Made by a program: the position numbers and the translations under genes. 23,215 nucleotides of DNA from a virus, in IMG/VR virus record IMGVR_UViG_3300042468_000280, positions 1 to 23,215 of that record. One strand, 5' to 3'. Positions 1 through 7,907 of the stretch are shown piece after piece; position 1 is the stretch's first letter, and each line of letters begins with the position of its first letter. Under the pieces are notes generated by a model. The model was not told the origin of the DNA, did no database searches, and was given only the letters and a program-made list of their open reading frames with translations.

Positions 1-75
1 AGGTTCTGGAGTAACCGCCGTGGTTTCCAGTTCCGGCGCGGGGGCTAATTCCGCTACTTGCTCTACATCTGACAT
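1..75 (-). CDS. N-terminus of an unknown acidic protein, cut by the left edge
   Basis: An open frame starts with ATG at 75 (minus strand) and runs off the window after 25 codons. The visible residues begin MSDVEQVAELAPAPELE and are rich in Glu, Pro and Ala with no Lys or Arg. An AGGA-type ribosome binding site precedes the start by about six bases, which supports it as a real gene start. Acidic, Pro/Ala-rich N-termini are common in phage scaffolding proteins, and the scaffold and coat genes are otherwise missing, so a scaffold is one possibility. That is inference only, because too little of the protein is visible to assign a family. Confidence 0.6.
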   Translation of the reverse strand, partial: MSDVEQVAELAPAPELETTAVTPEP

Positions 76-118
76 TTTTGAATCCTAAGATTCCCTGGTC
101 ATTGGGCCAGTACAAATA

Positions 119-463
119 TTATAGTCCTTGTCCAGGTGTGACGTAAAGAACACAAGAAGACGCCGCTGTTGCGGTGAAGAATGAGGTTGGCGGGAAGTTG
201 AACACTTCCACGGCCCCAGCCACAATAGGGATGCCGTTGCCGGTGGTGGTAACCGCTGCGGCATTAGTAACCGCAATAGCCGCCGTTGCACCAACACCTA
301 AGAAGGCGGTTACCGACCCCACGTTGACCACCCGGTACTGGTTGGTTGGCGGTGTGACTGCCGTAAAAGTCGGCAGAATCTGCGCGGCTGTTGGGGCGCT
401 TGAATTAGCGGTAATCACAACGGTTGGGCCGTTTGGAAAAAATGCGGATTGTTCGTTAGCCAT
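119..463 (-). CDS. Hypothetical 114-aa phage protein, probably virion-associated
   Basis: The protein is dominated by Ala, Thr, Val, Gly and Pro (repeated VTNAAAV-, TATAA-like stretches) and has almost no charged residues: one Glu near the N-terminus, one in the middle, and one Arg. It shows no catalytic motif, signal peptide or clear membrane helix. Alternating hydrophobic/Thr patterns suggest a beta-sandwich, as in small phage decoration or tail-accessory proteins, but I do not recognise the family. It lies ten bases downstream of the zinc-protease-like gene in the minus-strand virion operon. The ribosome binding site is weak (GAAAG about seven bases before ATG), so it may depend on translation of its neighbour. 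Confidence 0.7.
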   Translation of the reverse strand: MANEQSAFFPNGPTVVITANSSAPTAAQILPTFTAVTPPTNQYRVVNVGSVTAFLGVGATAAIAVTNAAAVTTTGNGIPIVAGAVEVFNFPPTSFFTATAASSCVLYVTPGQGL

Positions 464-472
464 GTTTGTCTT

Positions 473-736
473 TCAAGGTTGTTCAGCGGCTCGTGCCTCA
501 ACTTCATACGGATTCATTTTATAACCATAGCGCAGCATCCACCATGTGTACTTGATGGTGTACAGCACTTTGCCATCCCGCCGCATTTGTTCCAAGTGCG
601 TCATTTCATGCCGTATCAAGGCGTTGTTCAACTCATAGCCCGGAGCCATGTAAATGACGTTCCAAAAGCTAGTCCACCCCTGGAAACCGCAGGCTTTCAT
701 GTACCAAAGGATTGGGCCAGAGGCAGTGCGGATCAT
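473..736 (-). CDS. Small zinc-metalloprotease-like (mini-zincin) phage protein
   Basis: This 87-residue protein carries HEMTH at residues 43-47, the HExxH zinc and catalytic signature of gluzincin-type peptidases. The tail NPYEVEARAAE contains Glu78, Glu80 and Glu85, any of which could be the third zinc ligand. The N-terminus (GPILWYM) and the stretch YTIKYTWWMLRYGY are strongly hydrophobic and aromatic, so membrane or virion association is possible. The start overlaps the stop of the S74 fibre gene by ATGA, which implies translational coupling to a late virion gene. It is far shorter than ordinary peptidases. The function is unknown, with structural-protein processing, a penetration role and a lysis role all possible. 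The zinc-site assignment is confident and the activity is inference. Confidence 0.75.
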   Translation of the reverse strand: MIRTASGPILWYMKACGFQGWTSFWNVIYMAPGYELNNALIRHEMTHLEQMRRDGKVLYTIKYTWWMLRYGYKMNPYEVEARAAEQP

Positions 737-1467
737 GGTTTATTTTCAAGCTGTGCTACACGGACAGTAAGGGTTTCAATAGTTGCAAGTGCTTTTTGCA
801 AAGACATGACAACTACTGCCAAAACAGATCGGTCATAGTAGCCCCACGGCTTACCTTCTTCAGGTTCTGGCGCAGCTTCTGGGCCAATAGCAGCATTGAC
901 GTTTTGTGCATAAAACCCTAGATGCCTGTCAACACCAAATGTTTCTTTCTTTTCATTGTTGTAGTACCAATATCCCGGCTCCAGCTTTTTAAGCATGGCA
1001 TTTGGGTTGATTGGCACTCCGTCTTTAATTTTCCAAGTTTCATCTGAGACAGAAGATATAACACCAGAAGAAGAAAATGTTGCTGTGCCAGCGCCGTAAG
1101 CAGCCATAGTGACAATGCCGGTAGAGGCAAGGCGCATTTTTTCAGAGTCATCTGCGTAAAATACAATAGATCTTCCAGAAGGCGCTAATAAATATAGGCT
1201 AGTATTAAACGCATATATGCCGTCTCCCAACAAACGTGTATATGATGCTCCTCCCGTAACCGTTGAACGAAATTCAGGGCTAGCCCCTGTATTATTTACG
1301 ACAGTCCCATCAAACGTCAACACAGACCCAGAGGCAAGTGTTGTGGAGCCTGATGCGTAAACAACTCCATTGGTGGTGTAGCTAGTAAGCCCTGTACCTC
1401 CAGATGCTACGGGAAGTGTGCCTGTAATTTGGCTGGCGTTAATGATTGAGGTCGTAGTTTTTAACAT
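733..1467 (-). CDS. Short tail fibre with C-terminal S74 intramolecular chaperone domain
   Basis: The protein has 244 residues. The first part (about 1-135) is Gly/Ser/Thr-rich, with the ASQITGTLPVASGGTGLT stretch typical of trimeric fibre stalks. From residue 139 it matches the peptidase S74 layout: SSVSDETWK, in which Ser141 and Lys146 correspond to the Ser/Lys pair used for self-cleavage just before the serine. GFYAQNV (184-190) and a C-terminal helix with coiled-coil character (about 215-240) follow. In this family the chaperone folds the trimer and is then released. At 244 residues it is short for a complete host-binding fibre, so it may attach to or replace part of the tailspike. The start has a good AAGGA site, and the gene lies 10 bases after the tailspike. 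Confidence 0.88.
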   Translation of the reverse strand: MLKTTTSIINASQITGTLPVASGGTGLTSYTTNGVVYASGSTTLASGSVLTFDGTVVNNTGASPEFRSTVTGGASYTRLLGDGIYAFNTSLYLLAPSGRSIVFYADDSEKMRLASTGIVTMAAYGAGTATFSSSGVISSVSDETWKIKDGVPINPNAMLKKLEPGYWYYNNEKKETFGVDRHLGFYAQNVNAAIGPEAAPEPEEGKPWGYYDRSVLAVVVMSLQKALATIETLTVRVAQLENKP

Positions 1468-1477
1468 AGTTCATTCC

Positions 1478-3511
1478 TTATGTTTGGTTTGTGCGAATGT
1501 CACAACCAAAAATTCCAACTCGTTGTAGCGCAGCATCAGCATTATTGGCAACCGATAAAGTTAAATTTACAGCAACTTGGCCGGTTACAACTAAAGTCGC
1601 AGAACCAACCAATGTCCCATCGTAATACCATTCCCAGTTTGAACCAGAATAGCTTATTACTCGCAATAAATGTACAGTAGTATTTGCAATGGTTGTTAAA
1701 AGATTAACAACAGTTGGTGTTCCACTTGAATTGCAAACAATTCCTTTTATGGCATTGCCATCAATTCTAAATCCAGCAGCATTGTTAGTTGGGTTGCCAT
1801 TTGCAGCAACCGTAGACAACATTACCCATGAATTACCATTTGTAGTGCCAGAGTTAATATTGCTAACGTAAAAATCAGCAACAAACGATTTTGTCCAATC
1901 CATAGAACCTTGACCTTCGCCAACGCCCAAGGCCATGTTAGTTGTGCTTGCAAGTGCCGTACTACTTGCAGTGCCTCCAGTTGACAACAGTGTTCCGATG
2001 CCATCGCCTGTAACTGCACCAGTACCAACTACGGCTGTTGTAAATACATTAAGCGATACAGGGACAGTAACTGCTCGAACAGAGGTTGGCTGAACATTTA
2101 CAATTTGATTAAAAATGTTAGTGTTGTTTCCATACATATAGAAGTTTGCTGGCAAATTTGCAAACGTATTTGTTGAACTATATGAAGATAAACCAAAACC
2201 AATTGAGCCTAAATAAACTTCGGAAACATTTGCGCCTGCCTCAAATTTAACAAGCTGACCTATCGGTGAACCAACTAAACGGTTTGCGTCAATAGTTAAA
2301 GCAATCGCATACTTTACTCGGATTGGCACATAGTCAGCAGTTTCACCAGAAATTTTGCCATTGAAATAGTTACCTCTAATGTCAACGCCTCTAATGTATG
2401 AAGACGATCCAAGGTCAATATCAAAATATGTTCCAAGGCCGCTATTAGTGACGTTTTCCTCAAAGTAATTTCCGTGGAAAATTAACCCGCCACCGCCAAT
2501 GTTGACACGAACGCCGCCAGCAAAACAAGACTCAATAGTGTTGCCAACAAAAGACAAACCATTAAGGTAGTTACCTTCAATGGCGGGTGCAAAAAGAGAT
2601 TCAAACACGCAACCAAAACAACCGCCGCCGTTCCAGGCTGTGACCAGTGTTTCTTCGTTGTAAATGCCGTAATTGGCAGCGTTGAACGCGCAATTAGTAA
2701 AAACAATAATAATTGACGATCTGATGCGAACGCAACCTTTTGTTTTGCTGGTATAACCCCAATCCTCAAAAAGTACATTGATATAGTTGGCGCGGCTCAT
2801 GCCATTGATGTCAAGACCCCAGCCATCACCCGTGTTTCCAACAATCGCCATATCCCTGATCTGACACCAATTAACAGATGTTGCAGGTGGGTTTTGACCA
2901 GATACAAAACCACTTTGACCAGCAGTAGCTTGCCGAACGGTACTTGCGCGAGACCCATCACCAAAAAAACTAAATGAAATTGATGTGGGTAGTGTGATTT
3001 CGCTAGTAATTTTGTATGTTCCCGCAGGAAAATACAATCCTTGTCCATAAGATAAACTATCAACTGCTGTTTGAATTGCTGATGTGTCATCTGCGCTGTT
3101 ATCACCTACAGCGCCAAAGTCTTTGACACTTACAGACTCGCGCAGCTTGGCTTGCACCGTAGTTGCTACAGCGCCTGCTCCTGCTGGTAGGTATCCAATC
3201 AAGTCAGACCCACCAGATGCGGCCAATTGCGCCAGGGTAGCAAACCCGCCAATGTTGTCTACTGTCCAGATCAGTACATTGGTACTGTCATACAGCGCCA
3301 TTTTGTAAAGAGGCGTATCAAGCCATACAGAAGCCTCGCCACGGCTGTCTAAGATGACAGGGTTGGTGTTGGCACTGACGCCAGTAAAATCAGTGTAAGT
3401 AGTTTGTGGAGTAGTCGTACCAGCAGCGTAGGTGTACAGTTTTCCACCGGCCAATGGTGCGCCGTTGGCATCAAAAAATTGCAGCTTGGGCGGGGTTGAG
3501 TTAGTGGTCAT
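1478..3511 (-). CDS. Tailspike with pectate-lyase-like beta-helix
   Basis: This 677-residue protein opens with a tail-attachment-type domain (about 1-95, including FFDANGAPLAGGKLYTYAAG and ILDSRGEASVWL), a common start of phage tailspikes and fibres. Residues 127-170 carry the pectate-lyase-3 signature, VSVKDFGAVGDNSADDTSAIQ followed by YFPAGTYKI, which starts a right-handed parallel beta-helix. Asn/Gly-rich rungs (for example FVGNTIESC, FHGNYFEENV, IRGNYFNG) continue to about 430. The C-terminal third (about 500-677) is beta-rich and probably serves in trimerisation or carbohydrate binding. Such proteins bind and often hydrolyse surface polysaccharide at the short tail. The start is two bases after the portal stop, with AAGG about eight bases upstream. 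The substrate cannot be told from sequence. Confidence 0.9.
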   Translation of the reverse strand: MTTNSTPPKLQFFDANGAPLAGGKLYTYAAGTTTPQTTYTDFTGVSANTNPVILDSRGEASVWLDTPLYKMALYDSTNVLIWTVDNIGGFATLAQLAASGGSDLIGYLPAGAGAVATTVQAKLRESVSVKDFGAVGDNSADDTSAIQTAVDSLSYGQGLYFPAGTYKITSEITLPTSISFSFFGDGSRASTVRQATAGQSGFVSGQNPPATSVNWCQIRDMAIVGNTGDGWGLDINGMSRANYINVLFEDWGYTSKTKGCVRIRSSIIIVFTNCAFNAANYGIYNEETLVTAWNGGGCFGCVFESLFAPAIEGNYLNGLSFVGNTIESCFAGGVRVNIGGGGLIFHGNYFEENVTNSGLGTYFDIDLGSSSYIRGVDIRGNYFNGKISGETADYVPIRVKYAIALTIDANRLVGSPIGQLVKFEAGANVSEVYLGSIGFGLSSYSSTNTFANLPANFYMYGNNTNIFNQIVNVQPTSVRAVTVPVSLNVFTTAVVGTGAVTGDGIGTLLSTGGTASSTALASTTNMALGVGEGQGSMDWTKSFVADFYVSNINSGTTNGNSWVMLSTVAANGNPTNNAAGFRIDGNAIKGIVCNSSGTPTVVNLLTTIANTTVHLLRVISYSGSNWEWYYDGTLVGSATLVVTGQVAVNLTLSVANNADAALQRVGIFGCDIRTNQT

Positions 3512-3512
3512 G

Positions 3513-5681
3513 CTAAGAACCTTGGTTTAGTGGCGGCATTATTTGGCCCATCTGGTCTTGCGGCTCCATTGGCATTGAACTCATCAGATCACCGCTGGTT
3601 ATCATGCCCTGCACAGTACCCAGCACAATCTCTTGTATCTGGTCAGGCGTCATGGCAGCAGCCATTGCGGTCATGCGTTTGGTTTCTACATCGTAGGCTT
3701 TGACCTCAGAGTCAAACCGCTTGATCTCCAAAGTCTGCGCTTCCATTGACTCTTGGACGTTTTGCAGCATTTCCTGCATCTGCTGCATCTCCTGCCCCAT
3801 TGCCTGCATTTGCATATTGGCAGCTTGCAAGGCCGGGTCTTCATCGTCGCTCAACAGTTTGGGGTCAATGGTCTTAGCCAAGCGTTTAGCCAACTCATCT
3901 GCCCCAGGCCAATCCATTGCCTTGACAAACAAGTCGCCTGCAATCTGCATGAGCGCCGGGTTGCCTTGCAGCAGTTGGGCCATTTCTTCCCGTGTCTCTT
4001 GGCGTCTGGTGCTGTAGCTGGGGCCGGTGGTCACCACCACATCGTACTTGCCGACATTGGGGTTGTAGATTTTGTCAATCTCAATGCCCTCTTGATTGAC
4101 GATCCGCTTGACCGGCATCTCTTGGGATGGGTCAATCTTTGCCATCTCAGTATCGCCATCCTCGCCAATGATTCGGGCAATACGCTGGGTGTCGTAGATT
4201 TTGGGAATCATGTCCAGCAGTTGCCGGGTCACATAGCGGATGGCACGGGCCAGGTTGTCAACATAGTGATAGGTTCCAACGTCACCCTCGCGCTGACGGG
4301 CTAGGATGGCCTTGCCGCTGCGCTCGTTACCGCCCATACCCAGGCTAGCGTTGTACTGCCCCGTGGCCGCTTTGATGTCCTCAGATGCCCCTGATTTGGC
4401 TTGTAAAAGGCCAGTTGAGGCCATCGGCGGCTGGGCGCGTTGGGGCAGTGGCAGCGTAGCGCCAGCACCATCAGTCACATCTGGGTTGACCTCAAGGTAG
4501 GGCCAGTTGGTGGTGTTGGCAGTCTTCCACTGAGTCTCGTACCCCTCAAACTGCCCACCGTAGCCAATGAACGGGGCTTTGGGCGCCAGGGCCAGCATCT
4601 CAGCTTCTTGGCTCACCCAATAGTTGTACATCCGCTGGGCGTCCTTGGCGTTTCGCACCAGACCCGAGACATAAATCTGCCCGTTGACCTCAAACTCATT
4701 GCCCACCACCCGCACAATGGGGATGTACTTACCAGCCCAATCGCGCTTTTCCAGCACCTCGTAGCCGTTGGTCTTGACCCAGCAAACCTTTTCCCGCTGC
4801 GAAATCCGAGTCTTCAGCGGTTTGCCGTAAAGCATCTTGAGTTGCTTGTCATCAGGCGTGTTGTTAAACGCCGTGATGTTGTTGGGGTACAGGTTGAGTG
4901 TCTCGGCTTTGTATTCCCGGTAGAAGTACTCCGCAATCCGCACTGTCTCATCCCGCAGCCACTGTTGGAGGTCTTGGTCGCCCAAGCCCAGCGACAGCAG
5001 GCTACTAATAGGCGCAGCGTCTGGGTACAGGCGCTCGTACTCGTCTTTTGGCACATCGTCTGTGACAAAACACCACCGGGCATCCGCACCGCATGGGTCT
5101 TGGATAGCAGGATCCATGTAGACCGAGAATGAGTTGCGAATCCGCCCAATCTTCAGTTCCTGGTCAAAACTGTTCTCGTCGCAGTACTCAGTTAGTACGC
5201 GAATGTAGCCTTCGCCATAGGTAACCTGGTTCTCGCAGGCAGTCGCGTAGGCAATGTCAGCGTCACTGATGTACTCAATGTGCCGCACGATACCGTTGAA
5301 TATCTCCGCCATCTCGGGGTCAGCAACGTCATCCGCAGGTATAACTTTGCCGCTAGGCTTGTTGTACCGCTGGTCGTTGGTGACTTGCCGAACGTGCTGC
5401 GGCAACTTGTTAATAGTCAGGCAGGGACGGGCGTTGATCGTCTGCCCTTGGACGGCCCCGCGAGTCGCCAGTACATCAGCAGGCCATTGCCACTGGTTGT
5501 CTGGACTACCCGCCATGAACCGCAAGTCATCAAGTTCATTGCCCCGGCTTTCACTGTAAGCATCCACCGCCATTGTCATGCGCGAACGCATGGTGGAGAG
5601 CATATCGCTGTACTCTACATCGTCGCCCCCACCAACATCGGCAACCTTGCCAACCTTGTTAATGCCGGTGTAGTCAGCCAT
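3513..5681 (-). CDS. Portal protein, P22-like
   Basis: At 722 residues it is close to P22 gp1 (725). The N-terminal third has the family pattern of DLRFMAG, QWQWP and PCLTINKLPQHVRQVTNDQR (about residues 52-105), then the YGEGYIRV and FSVYMDP segments of the portal core. The C-terminus (about 610-722) is a long Met/Gln-rich coiled coil (MQMQAMGQEMQQMQEML), which corresponds to the barrel helices above the P22 dodecamer. It should form the ring through which TerL pumps DNA and to which the short tail binds. The start overlaps the stop of the upstream 44-aa gene (TAATG), so the pair is coupled. The tailspike follows directly, and no scaffold or coat gene lies between them as in P22. Confidence 0.95.
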   Translation of the reverse strand: MADYTGINKVGKVADVGGGDDVEYSDMLSTMRSRMTMAVDAYSESRGNELDDLRFMAGSPDNQWQWPADVLATRGAVQGQTINARPCLTINKLPQHVRQVTNDQRYNKPSGKVIPADDVADPEMAEIFNGIVRHIEYISDADIAYATACENQVTYGEGYIRVLTEYCDENSFDQELKIGRIRNSFSVYMDPAIQDPCGADARWCFVTDDVPKDEYERLYPDAAPISSLLSLGLGDQDLQQWLRDETVRIAEYFYREYKAETLNLYPNNITAFNNTPDDKQLKMLYGKPLKTRISQREKVCWVKTNGYEVLEKRDWAGKYIPIVRVVGNEFEVNGQIYVSGLVRNAKDAQRMYNYWVSQEAEMLALAPKAPFIGYGGQFEGYETQWKTANTTNWPYLEVNPDVTDGAGATLPLPQRAQPPMASTGLLQAKSGASEDIKAATGQYNASLGMGGNERSGKAILARQREGDVGTYHYVDNLARAIRYVTRQLLDMIPKIYDTQRIARIIGEDGDTEMAKIDPSQEMPVKRIVNQEGIEIDKIYNPNVGKYDVVVTTGPSYSTRRQETREEMAQLLQGNPALMQIAGDLFVKAMDWPGADELAKRLAKTIDPKLLSDDEDPALQAANMQMQAMGQEMQQMQEMLQNVQESMEAQTLEIKRFDSEVKAYDVETKRMTAMAAAMTPDQIQEIVLGTVQGMITSGDLMSSMPMEPQDQMGQIMPPLNQGS

Positions 5682-5815
5682 TATTTTGCTTTCTTGGCTG
5701 CGTTCTTAACAGCATAAGCTATTGCCACGGCCTGTTTGACAGGTTTGCCTGCCTTGACCTCGGCCTTGATATTGGCCTTGAAAGCCGCAGGCGTAGGTGA
5801 CTTTTTGAGTGGCAT
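5681..5815 (-). CDS. Small basic phage protein (44 aa) upstream of portal
   Basis: The protein has 44 residues, begins MPLKKSPTPAAFKANIKAE, and ends with a Lys/Ala helix containing KQAVAIAYAVKNAAKK. Lys-rich miniproteins with the phrase AGKPxKQAVAIAY recur beside phage terminase and portal genes. They have no established role, and DNA binding during packaging is a guess based on charge. The gene shares TAATG junctions at both ends: its ATG overlaps the stop of the 51-aa gene, and its TAA overlaps the portal start. The exact fit between neighbours is the strongest sign that it is expressed. Confidence 0.8.
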   Translation of the reverse strand: MPLKKSPTPAAFKANIKAEVKAGKPVKQAVAIAYAVKNAAKKAK

Positions 5816-5970
5816 TATTTCTTCTTCGCCGTCTTGGCAGAATTTACAAAGTCTTGCTTGCTAGGCGCTGCCTTGCTGCCGACTTTGTTCATCTTCTCGC
5901 CAGAGCCAGCCTTGATACGGGCTTGTTTGGCGTTGATGTTGGCATAGAGTCCGGGTTTAGCTGATTTCAT
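5815..5970 (-). CDS. Small basic phage protein (51 aa)
   Basis: The protein reads MKSAKPGLYANINAKQARIK, then GSGEKM, and ends in a Lys-rich tail (SAKTAKKK). The GLYANI-AK-RI-GSGEKM pattern is a recurring but unnamed family of phage miniproteins found near terminase genes. I chose the ATG at 5970 rather than the longer frame from 6015 for three reasons. It lies one base after the upstream stop, has GGAAG seven bases ahead, and starts exactly where the conserved family sequence starts. It is strongly positively charged. A structural or packaging accessory role is inferred from position only. Confidence 0.8.
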   Translation of the reverse strand: MKSAKPGLYANINAKQARIKAGSGEKMNKVGSKAAPSKQDFVNSAKTAKKK

Positions 5971-5971
5971 A

Positions 5972-6226
5972 TTAGCACTTCCATCGTTTAAGGGCTGCTT
6001 TGGCGCGTTCGCCATCCTTGGCGTTGGCCGCTACTGCGCCCATTCTTGCACAAAATGAATCCTTGCGGCCCTGATCGGCCTTGGTCTTGGGGTTAGGCGC
6101 AGGAGCCTTCAAGTTAGAGCCAGTGGCTGCATTGTAGACAGCACGGCCCTTGGCAGTCAAACCAGCGCCTTTGGACGTTGGCAGCTTCTCGCCGCGCCCA
6201 ACTGATAGAGATACGCTTTTCTTCAT
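5972..6226 (-). CDS. DUF6321-like small phage protein
   Basis: The protein has 84 residues from the ATG at 6226. It carries GRGEKLPTSKGAGLTAKGRA, a second block TGSNLKAPAPNPKTKADQGR, SFCARMGAV, and a C-terminal ALKRWKC. These are the hallmarks of a conserved phage family of unknown function (DUF6321) that often sits between terminase and portal. The start overlaps the TerL stop as ATGA, which favours 6226 over a second ATG four codons upstream (6238). The two Cys residues are in conserved positions (SFCARM and the last residue). Function is not known. Confidence 0.82.
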   Translation of the reverse strand: MKKSVSLSVGRGEKLPTSKGAGLTAKGRAVYNAATGSNLKAPAPNPKTKADQGRKDSFCARMGAVAANAKDGERAKAALKRWKC

Positions 6227-7746
6227 GATCCCATCCATCCAGTTGACACCGCCGAGTGATCCGAGTACCTGCGCGGCGCGGCTTCACGGTACTCCCGATG
6301 CGCCACAGGGAAAGCAAACGTCACGCATATCGCATCCGCAGCGTCTGGACTAGCTAAACCCCGTGCTTTCATCTCTTTCTTGCTCTCCAAGAAGATCGTA
6401 CCCCGTGAGTCAGGCTTCATCAGGGGACTAATTAGGTCTGTTTTAAGAAACCTATCCTGCGGAATACTAGCAGATTTCAACCACGCTTTCATATCCCCCC
6501 ACATCTGCGCTCTCATATTTCCATACATTATCGGGTTTTTTGACTTGTTTCCAAAGTTCACCCCCTTGATCTTGTACCGCTGCTCCTTGAGCCTATCCAC
6601 AATCCCCGCCCCCAACCCACCCTCATCAATCACCACCATCGCAGGCTTGTACTCCTCCATCGCCTCAATGATATGCCCCACTACCGTCATGGTGTCATCG
6701 CCTCTATACTTCTTTATAGACACAATATCCCGCCCCTGCCGCACCGCAATGACCGTTGCATCCGCGCCAAACCGCGCAGGATCCACACCAATGATGATTG
6801 GGGCTGAGTTGTCCTTGTACTTAGGCCGCTTCATCGCCTCATCCACCACATCTGACGGTATAAACTGGTCATCCCCCGCCCGTGGGAACTCACCATACAC
6901 CTCAACGTGCGCCTGGGCGCTGTCCGGCCCGTACTCATCAATAATTCGCCCATAAACCGCTTTGTCCGTCCCTTCAACCGTCCGAGCATCCACCACCTTA
7001 GTTACCCAAAAGTCCCTCTTTGAGTGAAAAGTCTCGTAAAAGTACCCCGTGTTGCGCCGTGGGTTGCTAAACGCCAGCCAGAAACGATTTGGCGTGTTTT
7101 CCGTGAAGAATCCACCAGTCACAGACCAGATCGAATCGTCAATACCAGACGCCTCATCAAAAATTACCAGCACACCGTCGAAATTATGCACACCAGCATA
7201 GGCATCCGGGTTCTCCGCCGACCATAGCCTGCCTTCCACACCCCAATACCTCGTACCCTTCTTTAAATCCTGCTCCACCAGGTCAGTCAACCATTTAGCC
7301 GGGGCTACTCGGGTGGCACTAACTTCAAACCAGTGGCTGTTCAACCCCATAGCCAGCCACTTGGTTATCTCTGCCCAGGTGATTGAACGCAGTTGGTTCT
7401 CCGAGTTGGCCGAAATGATGGTTGTGCTGCCAATCCTTGTTGACGCCATCCATATAGTCAGCCATGACACTAATGCTGACTTGCCAATACCCCGACCAGA
7501 AGATATTGCTTCTTGCAATACAGAGTAGTCTACTTTGCCATTATTCTTTGCAATATGCTCAGTAATATCTTGCAATACTTCCCTCTGCCATTTTCTTGGG
7601 CCAGAGAAATACTCCAATGGAGTACCCTTAACTCCCCAAGGAAACAAATACTTAACAAAAGCCAGAGGATTATCTTTGAGCGCAGGACTCCAAAGTACCG
7701 CCATTAACTCTTGTTCATCTTCTGGTTTATATATTGTGGTTTGCAT
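6223..7746 (-). CDS. terL: Terminase large subunit (packaging ATPase and nuclease)
   Basis: The protein has 507 residues. The ATPase half shows a Walker A-like GRGIGKS at 84-90 and a Walker B LVIFDE at 193-198, with the coupling motif LAFSNPRRN at 224-232. The nuclease half has an RNase H-like fold signature: IGVDPARFGAD (Asp322 and Asp328 region), VVIDEGG (Asp374), and a late acidic motif SPDAADA near the end. It should cut concatemers and drive DNA into the prohead through the portal, together with TerS upstream. An in-frame stop lies a few codons before the ATG, so the start is fixed even though no strong ribosome binding site precedes it. The gene is 149 bases from TerS and overlaps the next gene by ATGA. 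Confidence 0.96.
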   Translation of the reverse strand: MQTTIYKPEDEQELMAVLWSPALKDNPLAFVKYLFPWGVKGTPLEYFSGPRKWQREVLQDITEHIAKNNGKVDYSVLQEAISSGRGIGKSALVSWLTIWMASTRIGSTTIISANSENQLRSITWAEITKWLAMGLNSHWFEVSATRVAPAKWLTDLVEQDLKKGTRYWGVEGRLWSAENPDAYAGVHNFDGVLVIFDEASGIDDSIWSVTGGFFTENTPNRFWLAFSNPRRNTGYFYETFHSKRDFWVTKVVDARTVEGTDKAVYGRIIDEYGPDSAQAHVEVYGEFPRAGDDQFIPSDVVDEAMKRPKYKDNSAPIIIGVDPARFGADATVIAVRQGRDIVSIKKYRGDDTMTVVGHIIEAMEEYKPAMVVIDEGGLGAGIVDRLKEQRYKIKGVNFGNKSKNPIMYGNMRAQMWGDMKAWLKSASIPQDRFLKTDLISPLMKPDSRGTIFLESKKEMKARGLASPDAADAICVTFAFPVAHREYREAAPRRYSDHSAVSTGWMGS

Positions 7747-7861
7747 GGTGTGAGTATGTTAATAAAAAATGGCAACGGAGAGAATATATATTAAAAAAAT
7801 AAAAAATGTTCACGAGCCATCCGTAGCCGTGACCGTTGGCGCTCGGCCCTGCCACCCCCCC

Positions 7862-7907
7862 AGTAAGCACTAACTAACATCCTGGTTAGTAAGCACTAAC
7901 TAACATC
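7862..7907. repeat. Two 20-bp direct repeats at the 3' end of terS
   Basis: The 20-mer AGTAAGCACTAACTAACATC occurs at 7862-7881 and again at 7888-7907, a 26-base period. Within it, GTTAGT-AAGC-ACTAAC forms a short dyad. The second copy overlaps the last codons and stop of terS and the first lies in the terS-terL gap. The rest of that 149-base gap holds an A/T-rich tract (7785-7808) and a GC-rich stretch ending in seven C's. The position suggests a terminase recognition (pac/cos) site or a small duplication. There is no direct proof of either. Confidence 0.7.

Noticed and set aside
1822-3105. Alternative minus-strand frames inside the tailspike gene
   Set aside because: They are shadows of the tailspike reading frame, with Leu/Val-rich sequence and no support from ribosome binding sites or family matches.
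4440-5132. Long open frame on the plus strand (230 codons) opposite the portal gene
   Set aside because: It lies wholly antisense to a well-matched P22-like portal, has no recognisable motif and reflects the codon bias of the real gene. The same applies to the plus-strand frames at 3753-4304 and 6380-6955.
7808-7860. GC-rich segment between terS and terL as a hairpin terminator
   Set aside because: The best fold (CCG-T-AGC with GCT-CGG) has a bulge and no T-run, so it is not convincing.
7862-7907. CRISPR-like repeat
   Set aside because: Only two copies with a six-base gap, and no spacer-sized interval or cas genes.
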